Part shown: positions 1 to 6,171 of the stretch, in pieces
How the letters are laid out: every line of letters starts with the position of its first letter
How positions within the stretch are numbered: position 1 is the stretch's first letter
Assembly (NCBI GenBank): GCA_015259305.1
Contig: JABZGO010000076.1
Coordinates: 1 to 7,926, forward strand
Source of the DNA: Alloprevotella tannerae
GTDB lineage: Bacteria; Bacteroidota; Bacteroidia; Bacteroidales; Bacteroidaceae
Length of the DNA: 7,926 nt
Direction of reading: 5' to 3'
Made by a program: the position numbers and the translations under genes
The notes under the pieces: model-generated
What the model was told of the DNA's origin: nothing
Seen by the model: only the letters and a program-made list of their open reading frames with translations
Databases searched by the model: none

Positions 1-102
1 CCTAAGGGGTTGTCAATGCGGGTGCGTGATAGGCAGGGTTAAAACGCTGCACATTTTAACCCTGCCCTGCCAAAAGACTAACCCAGATGGGGTTATTTGC
101 AG
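1..102 (-). repeat. Composite palindromic repeat, copy A (left end cut by window edge)
   Basis: Read on the minus strand this matches copy D (5984-6085) without gaps, with 3 mismatches in 102 positions. The central hairpin has 13-bp arms, GGCAGGGTTAAAA at 32-44 and its exact complement at 54-66, around a 9-nt loop. A smaller hairpin lies on the right (AACCC at 80-84 with GGGTT at 90-94). The left end begins inside a second small hairpin (CCTAAGGGGTT) that must continue outside the window. A short reading frame crosses the copy on each strand, but copies B and C do not keep these frames, so I read it as non-coding. Function is unknown. It could be a REP/BIME-like or MITE-like element, and no transposase is present in the window. 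Confidence 0.85.
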
Positions 103-264
103 TGGGAGGCGTGGGCGGCGCGGATTATGTGAAAATCGGATTGAATTTGATGAGGTATTATCAATGATCAGAGACGAATCGTTTGACACAAAAACATTCA
201 AGGCCGCACGTTGCGAGGAGGGCTTGGGACACGATGCCCGACCGAGCGAGACTTTCGCTTGGGG
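103..264. other. Intergenic spacer downstream of secDF, no gene seen
   Basis: This is the stretch between repeat copy A and the secDF terminator. Short frames cross it on both strands, but none resembles a known protein, and they run into the repeat or the terminator hairpin. I see no tRNA, other RNA gene or convincing TAnnTTTG promoter here. Confidence 0.5.
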
Positions 265-303
265 ATAAAAGAAATTCGCCTGCTCCGAGAAGAGCAGGCG
301 AAT
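265..303 (-). terminator. Intrinsic terminator of secDF
   Basis: A perfect 12-bp stem (ATTCGCCTGCTC at 274-285 with GAGCAGGCGAAT at 292-303) closes a 6-nt loop. On the minus strand it is followed by a T-rich run (TTTCTTTT). It lies about 55 nt past the secDF stop codon. The plus strand has no T-run after the stem, so it should act only on leftward transcription. Confidence 0.9.
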
Positions 304-357
304 GATATGTTGGTCGTTTCTCATCGCACCTTGAATAGCGGGGGCGATAAGGGGGAC

Positions 358-3234
358 TTATGCCTTGGCTACTGCGGCCTCGATAATGCGCTTCTTGCCT
401 AACGTGCGGAAGGCGATGGGCGCTGCGAGGAAGATAGAAGAAAGTGTGCCGAAGACAACACCCAGAATCATTGCGAAAGCAAAACTGCGGATGCTGTCGC
501 CACCTAAGAAGAAGATGCAAAGGAGGACGAGCAACGTCGTAGCTGAGGTCATAATCGTACGAGCCAAAGTCTCGTTGAGCGAATCGTTGAAGAGGCGCTC
601 CGTTTCTCGCTTCGGATAGAGTCCTAAGTTTTCGCGGATGCGGTCAAATACAACCACCTTGTCGTTGATTGAATAACCGATAGCCGTCAGGACTGCTCCG
701 ATGAACGTCTGATCGACTTCGAGGGAGAACGGCATCCATCCCCAGCAGATAGAATACATACCTACAATGATCAAAGTGTCGATCGTGAGGGCCAATACTG
801 AGCCTATGGAGAAGGCTACATTGCGGAAGCGGGCGAGGATGTAGACGAAGATGGCGATCAGCGAGAGGATGACAGAGATAATCGCACCCTTGGCCATATC
901 GGCTGCTACTGCGGGGCCTACTTTCTGGGCACTTACGATCGATCCGCCGGTGCGGTTTTCGCGATCTTTAAATGTCTTGTAGTCGGCTGTGATGAGTTTG
1001 CCTTGCTTTAATGCTTCGTAGACGGTTTTTTCTACTACTTCGTCGGCGTCTGCTGCGTCGCTGTCGATCATATAGTTGGTCGTGAGGCGTACGGCGCGTT
1101 TTTGGGCTGTTACGACCTCGATGGCGCTAATCGTAGCGTTGGGGTCTTTGGCTTTGATCACACGCTCTACGGCTGCATCTACTTTCTCGGGGGTGATGGC
1201 TCTGTCTTCAAACTCGATGACAAAGTTGCGACCGCCCGTAAAGTCGATACCCTTCGACAGGCCGCGCGTAGCCAGTGAACCAATGCAAACGAGAACGATC
1301 AAACCGAAGACGATCATGGCCTTGGGCGCGTTCTTCATCAAACGGAAATGGGCGTCGACGAGGAAATTTCGCGTCAAGGGGGTTGAGAAAGTGAGGCCTA
1401 ACCAGCGCTCGTGGTTCATCTGACGTTCGTAAATCATACGTGAGATCCACACGGCCGTAAAGAAGCTGGCGCAGATACCGATACCGAGCGTCAAAGCGAA
1501 ACCGCGGATAGGACCTGTACCGAAGTTGTAGAGGATAATAGCGGTGATGATTGAGGTAAGGTTGGAGTCGAAGATAGCGGAGAAGGCGTTTCCGTATCCG
1601 GCAGCAAGGGCTGACTTGATGTTTTTGCCGCTACGCAACTCTTCTTTCGTACGCTCGTAGATCAATACGTTGGCATCGACGGCCATACCTAAAGAGAGGA
1701 CGAGACCGGCTATACCACTCATCGTCAAAGCTGCTTGGAAGGAAACCAAGACGCCGAACGTGAAGAAGAAGTTGAGGACCAGAGCGACGTTGGCCACCAT
1801 ACCGGGGATTAAACCATAGTAGCAGCACATGAAAATCATCAACAAGATGAACGCTACAATACAAGAGTAGAGGCCGGCTTGAATGGAGGCTGAACCTAAT
1901 GAGGGGCCGACGGTCTCTTCTTGGACAATGTTGGTCGGCGCCGGCATTTTACCGCTCTTGAGCACGTTGGCCAAGTCGCGCGTGTCGTCGGTCGTGAAGT
2001 GGCCTGAGATTTGCGACGTGCCGCCGTTAATCTCGTTCTGAATCTCCGGCGCACTGTAAACGTAACCGTCAAGTACGATGGCTACAGGTTTGTGCAGGTT
2101 CTTCTTAGTTATGTTTGCCCATTCGCGCGCTCCATCGTTGGTCATTGTCATAGAGACAATCGGACGGTGATATTGGTCGAAGTCGTCCTTTGCATCAGCG
2201 ATTACGTCGCCCTGAAGCGCAGGTTGTCCGCCGTTAGAGCGGAGCGCGTAGAGCGCAAAGGCTTGCCCCATCTCCGGCTTTACGCTCCAGTGGAGTACGA
2301 GGTCGGCCGGCAATTTGCTCTTGGCAGCTTCGCTATATATAATATTATCTATAGCGGCCGTGTCTTTGGGAGTTGCGTAGCCTACGATGCAACCTTGCGG
2401 GTTGGTGTTTTGTTGGCTGAGCATCTGGAAGAGAGGCTTGCCGCTCTGCTTTTGTTGCTGTGTGGAGTCGGAAGCTGTTCCGATTTCGTTGATGCTTTGT
2501 AGTGCGGCGTTTATCTTATCCAGTGTGTAAGTCTCCCAGAATTCGAGGTTGGCACTACCTTGCAGTAACTTGCGTACACGTTCCGGTTCCTTGATACCGG
2601 GCATTTCGACCATAATTTGACCGATCTGGCCATTACCACGAAGGATTTGAATGTTAGGCTGCGCGACACCGAAGCGGTCGATACGAGAACGAACGACTTC
2701 GTTTGAGTTGGCCACGGCTGCGTCTACCTCTTCTTCGAGCGCCTTTTGCACTTGCGCGTCCGAGGAGTTGAACGTAATGTTCTTTTCCTTGAGTCGTGCG
2801 GCGAAGAGCGCGCCAAGTTTACCCGCACCGTTGGCTTCGGCGTAATCCTTTACGAAGAGCTCAACAAAATCTCCGTCGCCTTTTTTATAACCTTCGTGTG
2901 CTTGCTCTACTGCTTTTTGGAAAGCAGGCGCTTTGGCGTTGTCGCCGGCCAAGTTTTTCACTACATCGGGCACTGATACTTCGAGTATGACGTTCATACC
3001 ACCTTTGAGGTCCAAGCCCAATCCGATCTGTAACGATTGACATTCTTTCAGCGTCTTCCAGTTCAAATAAACCTTCTCGTTCATCATTGAGTCGAGATAA
3101 GCTTTGCCGGCCACGGGGCCCATAGCTTCAGCTTTTCTCTCGTAATGATTGGTTACGAAGGAAAAAGAGAAATAGAAGAGGCAAATCAACGTTAGCAGAA
3201 TAGCAATTGCTTTAACAAATCCTTTGTTTTGCAT
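358..3234 (-). CDS. secDF: Protein translocase subunit SecDF (fused SecD-SecF)
   Basis: This 958-residue inner-membrane protein is SecD and SecF fused in one chain, the usual arrangement in Bacteroidetes. The family works with SecYEG and uses the proton gradient to help pull exported proteins into the periplasm. The start MQNKGFVKAIAILLTLICLF gives the first membrane helix and fits the family N-terminus. SecD motifs visible are LGLDLKGG (72-79), RIDRFGVAQPNIQ in the periplasmic P1 region, and GMAVDANVLIYERTKEEL with Asp520 in a membrane helix, equivalent to the conserved proton-relay aspartate. The SecF half starts near residue 625, with IDFTGGR (663-669) and GYSINDKVVVFDRIRENL (Asp858). The expected twelve membrane segments are apparent. 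No yajC adjoins it and its own promoter and terminator suggest a single-gene unit. Nothing is missing or broken; the length is close to the roughly 1000 residues usual for the fusion. Confidence 0.97.
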   Translation of the reverse strand: MQNKGFVKAIAILLTLICLFYFSFSFVTNHYERKAEAMGPVAGKAYLDSMMNEKVYLNWKTLKECQSLQIGLGLDLKGGMNVILEVSVPDVVKNLAGDNAKAPAFQKAVEQAHEGYKKGDGDFVELFVKDYAEANGAGKLGALFAARLKEKNITFNSSDAQVQKALEEEVDAAVANSNEVVRSRIDRFGVAQPNIQILRGNGQIGQIMVEMPGIKEPERVRKLLQGSANLEFWETYTLDKINAALQSINEIGTASDSTQQQKQSGKPLFQMLSQQNTNPQGCIVGYATPKDTAAIDNIIYSEAAKSKLPADLVLHWSVKPEMGQAFALYALRSNGGQPALQGDVIADAKDDFDQYHRPIVSMTMTNDGAREWANITKKNLHKPVAIVLDGYVYSAPEIQNEINGGTSQISGHFTTDDTRDLANVLKSGKMPAPTNIVQEETVGPSLGSASIQAGLYSCIVAFILLMIFMCCYYGLIPGMVANVALVLNFFFTFGVLVSFQAALTMSGIAGLVLSLGMAVDANVLIYERTKEELRSGKNIKSALAAGYGNAFSAIFDSNLTSIITAIILYNFGTGPIRGFALTLGIGICASFFTAVWISRMIYERQMNHERWLGLTFSTPLTRNFLVDAHFRLMKNAPKAMIVFGLIVLVCIGSLATRGLSKGIDFTGGRNFVIEFEDRAITPEKVDAAVERVIKAKDPNATISAIEVVTAQKRAVRLTTNYMIDSDAADADEVVEKTVYEALKQGKLITADYKTFKDRENRTGGSIVSAQKVGPAVAADMAKGAIISVILSLIAIFVYILARFRNVAFSIGSVLALTIDTLIIVGMYSICWGWMPFSLEVDQTFIGAVLTAIGYSINDKVVVFDRIRENLGLYPKRETERLFNDSLNETLARTIMTSATTLLVLLCIFFLGGDSIRSFAFAMILGVVFGTLSSIFLAAPIAFRTLGKKRIIEAAVAKA

Positions 3235-3297
3235 TTGTCGATTTTATTTATTGATTTGATTTTTGCTTTGGTTTTCCGTAATGTTGCAAATAGCATG

Positions 3298-3327
3298 CAA
3301 ATATACGGTCTTTTTTCAACAAAGCAA
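3298..3327 (-). promoter_or_regulatory. Probable secDF promoter (Bacteroidetes type)
   Basis: On the minus strand the -7 box TATATTTG (3298-3305) matches the Bacteroidetes consensus TAnnTTTG exactly. A TTG at 3325-3327 lies 19 nt upstream, within normal spacing for the -33 element. Transcription would start near 3291, giving a leader of about 57 nt. That leader is A-rich before the secDF ATG and has no Shine-Dalgarno sequence, as is common in this phylum. Confidence 0.65.
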
Positions 3328-3539
3328 GCGCTAACGAATAAAAAAGGCGCGCCTATGGCAGCTTTAGGCCCTTGCGCGCTCCTTGTATGCTGCCTTCCGC
3401 CCTCTTCTTTTGGCATTTTTTCCGCTCATTTGGCGCCAAGCCGTCCTTGTTTTTTAGCCGCGCATACTCTTTTTTTACTCAACATCACTTCCGTTTTTAG
3501 TTCTAACTGTTGTCAAGCGAAAATTTTAGTTGCTAAAAA
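3328..3539. other. Divergent intergenic region between secDF and the T9SS-cargo gene
   Basis: The plus strand is T-rich. There are two 10-bp palindromes, AGGCGCGCCT (3345-3354) and TTGGCGCCAA (3430-3439). On the minus strand, GCGCGC at 3374-3379 can pair with GCGCGC at 3347-3352, with an inner GCCT/AGGC pairing, just before a run of six T. This resembles a weak terminator shielding secDF from leftward read-through. Reading frames crossing the region overlap both promoters and look like no known family, so I do not call a gene. Confidence 0.4.
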
Positions 3540-3571
3540 TTGTGAGAATCTTCTTCAAGTTTGTATATTTG
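3540..3571 (+). promoter_or_regulatory. Probable promoter of the T9SS-cargo gene (Bacteroidetes type)
   Basis: The -7 box TATATTTG (3564-3571) matches TAnnTTTG exactly, with a TTG at 3540-3542 and a 21-nt spacer. The predicted start near 3578 leaves a leader of about 110 nt before the ATG at 3690. The leader holds a small GCGG/CCGC hairpin around 3605-3622. The bases just before the ATG are A/T-rich with no Shine-Dalgarno sequence. Confidence 0.65.
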
Positions 3572-3689
3572 CGCACAGAAAAGGCATATCGACTTTGCAT
3601 TGTTGCGGGTTAGCGTAGCCGCCGCAGCGATCATAAGCCCATTGCCTGCTCTTAATAGATAACATTGGTCAACCTTAACCTAAATTTTT

Positions 3690-5288
3690 ATGAGTAGGAA
3701 AAGTTTACTTCTTATTTTCGCCCTATTTATGGGCATGGGCAGCTTGTTTGCTCAAGAACAAAAGCAGCTCGCGCTCGTCGAAGAGTTCACCAACACGAGT
3801 TGCGGCCCTTGTGCCGGTTTCGCACCTTATTTAGACGCCGCCCTTCGCAAGAGTGCCGACAAATGCGTGGCCATAAAATACCACGTAAGTTTCCCCGATC
3901 CCGCCGACAAGTTTTATCGTTGCGACCCGCAAAACTTCAACACGCGACGTTTCTACTACGGCGTCAACGGCGTGCCCAGCTGGTACGTCAATGGAGCAAA
4001 GCGCAACACCGAGTGGGACGAAGGTAAGATTACGAGCTACATCAATCAGGGCTACAGAGAAAACAAGCCCGTCAAGATCGACGGCTTAATCAACATCAAA
4101 GACCACAAACTCACTGTCAGAGTCAACCTTACGGCCCTCGAAGAGATCAACGACGAAAAGATGCACCTCTTCATCGTGCCCATTGAAGAAGAAGTCAACT
4201 GGACGACGCCTGCCCGCAACGGCGAAAAGCACTTCTATTTCTGCGCACGCAAGATTCTCCCTCACGGACAAGGCGCCAACCTCTCCGGCAAGCTTTTTAA
4301 GGGCCAGCCTTATACGTATGATACCGACTGGGAGATTAGAAACTACACCAACGAGCAGCAATTGGGCGTCGTAGTATTTGTGCAAGACGACACCAACAAG
4401 AAGGTCGTGGGCTGTACCTACTTCCCCTACCCTCACAACGACACGGATGCCGCACGCATCCTCGAAGTTAAAGGCCTCCCCGACGACATCTGTACGCCTA
4501 ACCTCACGGCTACCGTCAGCTTCTGCAACCAAGGCAAGAGCCGCCTCAAATCTGCTACGGTCAACGTCAGCGTTAACGGCGAGACGCAGCAGACGCAATG
4601 GACCGGCGACTTGGGCCAGTCAGAGCAAGCAACCATTACGACGCCTGCCTTCACAGATTTTGAACTCAACGAAAAGACTTACGAAAACAAAGTCTCTGTT
4701 TGGCTCAGCGACCTCAATGGTTCTTCCGAGGTGACACCCAAATATGATGTTATTTTCAAGTCTGCACCCGCTGCCAACAACGCCGTGCGCCTCAACTTCT
4801 TCACTGACGAAAAGCCCGAAGAGTCTTCTTGGAAACTATTCAACTCTTCCGGCGACCTTATTCAAGAAAGTGAGCCGATGACGGAAAAGCAGAAAAACTA
4901 CAAGACAAAATTGCTCCTCAATCGCGACGACTGCTACTCCATCGAGTTCTACGATAAAGGCAACGATGGCATCTCTGCCGGCTACTTCCGTTTAGATGAA
5001 GTAAGCGCAGATGGCAAAACGAAGCGCATCAAGCAAGATCGCTACACCGGCGGTATGTATGTTACCCACTTCCTGTTGAAAAATTGCGGCACCGTAGGCG
5101 TCAATCTCGTAGAAGTAGCCGACGACGCACAAGTAGTATTGACCGGCATCGACGGAAAATTCGTTCGTACGATGTCCTATTCCGCTTTCCGCGCACTAGA
5201 TCGCACGACGCTCCATCCGGGTGTCTATGTGGTGAAGATAAAGAGCGGTGATGAAGAAATGACGCAGAAGTTCTCGATCGTGCGTTAA
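3690..5288 (+). CDS. Secreted thioredoxin-like, Omp28-related protein with T9SS C-terminal sorting domain
   Basis: This 532-residue protein should cross the inner membrane by Sec and the outer membrane by the type IX system, ending at the cell surface or outside. A signal peptide spans residues 1-21, with likely cleavage after SLFA before Gln22. A thioredoxin-like fold follows, with EEFTNTSCGPCAGF (CxxC at Cys38-Cys41) and a VPSWYVNG stretch where Pro96 sits in the cis-proline position. The part after it (about 105-250) resembles the Omp28-like family. Residues about 255-365 look like an Ig/CARDB-type beta domain. Residues 370-435 hold a second beta module with Trp381 and CYSIEFYDKGNDGISAGYF (415-433), a pattern I associate with surface proteins of this group. 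The end (469-532) has the T9SS signature PGVYVVKIKSG and final KFSIVR. It is about twice the size of classical Omp28. Disulfide exchange activity is inferred from CGPC and not proven; a purely adhesive role is possible. Confidence 0.85.
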   Translation: MSRKSLLLIFALFMGMGSLFAQEQKQLALVEEFTNTSCGPCAGFAPYLDAALRKSADKCVAIKYHVSFPDPADKFYRCDPQNFNTRRFYYGVNGVPSWYVNGAKRNTEWDEGKITSYINQGYRENKPVKIDGLINIKDHKLTVRVNLTALEEINDEKMHLFIVPIEEEVNWTTPARNGEKHFYFCARKILPHGQGANLSGKLFKGQPYTYDTDWEIRNYTNEQQLGVVVFVQDDTNKKVVGCTYFPYPHNDTDAARILEVKGLPDDICTPNLTATVSFCNQGKSRLKSATVNVSVNGETQQTQWTGDLGQSEQATITTPAFTDFELNEKTYENKVSVWLSDLNGSSEVTPKYDVIFKSAPAANNAVRLNFFTDEKPEESSWKLFNSSGDLIQESEPMTEKQKNYKTKLLLNRDDCYSIEFYDKGNDGISAGYFRLDEVSADGKTKRIKQDRYTGGMYVTHFLLKNCGTVGVNLVEVADDAQVVLTGIDGKFVRTMSYSAFRALDRTTLHPGVYVVKIKSGDEEMTQKFSIVR

Positions 5289-5311
5289 CGTTTCGCTTCC
5301 CGCCAATCCAT

Positions 5312-5339
5312 AAGCCTGCCTTTCGGGGCAGGCTTTTTT
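5312..5339 (+). terminator. Intrinsic terminator of the T9SS-cargo gene
   Basis: A perfect 9-bp stem (AAGCCTGCC at 5312-5320 with GGCAGGCTT at 5327-5335) closes a 6-nt TTTCGG loop and runs into a T tract to 5339. It lies 23 nt past the stop codon. The opposite strand has no T-run, so it acts rightward only. Confidence 0.92.
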
Positions 5340-5373
5340 GTATCTCCTCCCCTGCTCTCGCGCTCACCACCTT

Positions 5374-5488
5374 AAATAACCCCATCGGGGTTAGTCATTT
5401 GGCAGGGCAGGGTTAAGGTGCGAAGCGGCTTAACCCTGCCTAACGCACCGCCGCATTGACAACCCCTTAGGGTTGGTCTTTCAAAAAC
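5374..5488 (+). repeat. Composite palindromic repeat, copy B
   Basis: This has the same order of parts as copy D. They are a small hairpin AACCCC-atc-GGGGTT (5378-5392), a central hairpin with 11-bp arms GGCAGGGTTAA (5406-5416) and TTAACCCTGCC (5430-5440), a GC-rich linker, and a small hairpin AACCCcttaGGGTT (5461-5474) followed by GGTCTTTCAAAAAC. The last 28 bases are identical to copy D. The central loop (5417-5429) differs from D in length and sequence, while the stem is kept. It begins 34 bp after a terminator, a typical location for intergenic palindromic repeats. Confidence 0.85.
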
Positions 5489-5561
5489 ATCCGCAAGTCG
5501 AATCGCAACGGAAACAAACCCAATTATAACTCGCACGAGCAACGACTCACGTCGTTAATGT
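5489..5561. other. Short linker between repeats B and C1, with a small hairpin
   Basis: There is no reading frame of interest. A perfect 6-bp inverted repeat, AACGAC (5541-5546) and GTCGTT (5551-5556), closes a 4-nt loop. It has no T-run and stands immediately before variant repeat C1, so it may be part of the same hairpin cluster. Confidence 0.4.
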
Positions 5562-5621
5562 CTGGGTTGCCGCTTCGCTCCTCAACCCTGCCACGGTGAA
5601 AGACCAACCCCTGATGGGGTT
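5562..5621 (-). repeat. Degenerate partial copy of the composite repeat (C1)
   Basis: It has the orientation of copy A, opposite to B and D. The central stem is reduced to GGGTTG (5564-5569) with CAACCC (5583-5588). Its loop contains CCGCTTCGC, shared in complement with the loop of copy B. It continues with GTGAAAGACC and a perfect 6-bp hairpin AACCCC (5606-5611) and GGGGTT (5616-5621). The other outer hairpin is absent, so this is a partial or decayed copy. Confidence 0.7.
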
Positions 5622-5643
5622 GCACTCGTTTCCATCGCTTTAT

Positions 5644-5704
5644 CCGGGGTTAAATCGCTACGCAACTTAACCCCGGCCTGCCAAAAGACCAACCCTATGG
5701 GGTT
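5644..5704 (-). repeat. Variant partial copy of the composite repeat (C2)
   Basis: It has the same orientation as C1 and lies 22 bp after it. The central stem is a perfect 10-bp inverted repeat with changed sequence, CCGGGGTTAA (5644-5653) and TTAACCCCGG (5667-5676). CCTGCCAAAAGACC follows, nearly as in copy A, then the small hairpin AACCC (5691-5695) and GGGTT (5700-5704). Both arms of the stem carry matching changes relative to A, B and D, so pairing is retained. Confidence 0.75.
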
Positions 5705-5983
5705 GCTGTCGCACATCATCGAATCGATGTCGGATCTCGTGCGCAATCCTTTGCAAAATAGACTCGCCCAAACTAAACTTATGAGTCATTCCAATCAATT
5801 TTTTAACGCGGCCTTGCCGCAAACGATCTATCGAAACCAACATACTCTTCGCATGCAACGTAAAACTAACCTCGCCACTCCATCTTCACAACCACACAAT
5901 TACAAATAACCCCTCAAAATCCACCCCGACACACGCTTACGCCCAAACGTTAACTCAACCATCCAATCTCCACAACCATACAT
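5705..5983. other. Intergenic stretch, strongly C-rich and G-poor toward its right end; no gene recognised
   Basis: A 70-codon frame on the plus strand and a 63-codon frame on the minus strand cross the left part. Both begin or end inside repeat C2 and resemble nothing I know, so I do not call them. In 5881-5980 I count 41 C and only 4 G, a strong strand bias unlike the flanking genes. No terminator, RNA gene or TAnnTTTG promoter was found. Confidence 0.5.
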
Positions 5984-6102
5984 CTGCAAATAACCCCATC
6001 GGGGTTAGTCTTTTGGTAGGGCAGGGTTAAAATGTGCAGCGTTTTAACCCTGCCTATCACGCACCCGCATTGGCAACCCCTTAGGGTTGGTCTTTCAAAA
6101 AC
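5984..6102 (+). repeat. Composite palindromic repeat, copy D (complete)
   Basis: This is the most complete copy. In order it has CTGCAAAT, a perfect small hairpin AACCCC-atc-GGGGTT (5992-6006), GTCTTTTGG, a central hairpin with 13-bp arms GGCAGGGTTAAAA (6020-6032) and TTTTAACCCTGCC (6042-6054) around a 9-nt loop, a 20-nt linker, a second small hairpin AACCCcttaGGGTT (6075-6088), then GGTCTTTCAAAAAC. It matches copy A in inverse orientation at 99 of 102 positions. No flanking target duplication is obvious. Confidence 0.88.
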
Positions 6103-6123
6103 GGATGCAAATGGGGTTTTTAG

Positions 6124-6171
6124 CGCTGAAATATTGGGGAATAAACGCCCTACATTCAGCGTGGGGCGTTT
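6124..6171. repeat. Two interleaved perfect inverted repeats
   Basis: CGCTGAA (6124-6130) is complementary to TTCAGCG (6155-6161), and AAACGCCC (6143-6150) is complementary to GGGCGTTT (6164-6171). The arms alternate (a, b, a', b'), so the two hairpins exclude each other unless they form a pseudoknot. They lie just right of repeat D and overlap the first 22-bp tandem unit. Whether the region is transcribed is unknown. Confidence 0.55.

Noticed and set aside
265..303. The 12-bp hairpin as a member of the composite repeat family
   Set aside because: Its stem sequence differs, it has a T-run on one side only, and it sits directly after secDF, so it is an ordinary terminator.
3192..3416. 74-codon frame on the minus strand overlapping the secDF start
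   Set aside because: It overlaps the secDF start in another frame and runs through its promoter; no family resemblance.
3229..3618. 129-codon frame on the plus strand between secDF and the T9SS-cargo gene
   Set aside because: It overlaps the secDF start and both predicted promoters, has no resemblance to a known family, and its sequence is what T-rich intergenic DNA would give by chance.
5697..5909. 70-codon frame on the plus strand
   Set aside because: It starts within the small hairpin of repeat C2, has no recognisable domain and no promoter, and continues into C-rich spacer.
6124..6171. A classical H-type pseudoknot
   Set aside because: Only 2 nt separate a' from b', which is too short to span the 7-bp first stem comfortably; alternative hairpins are more likely.
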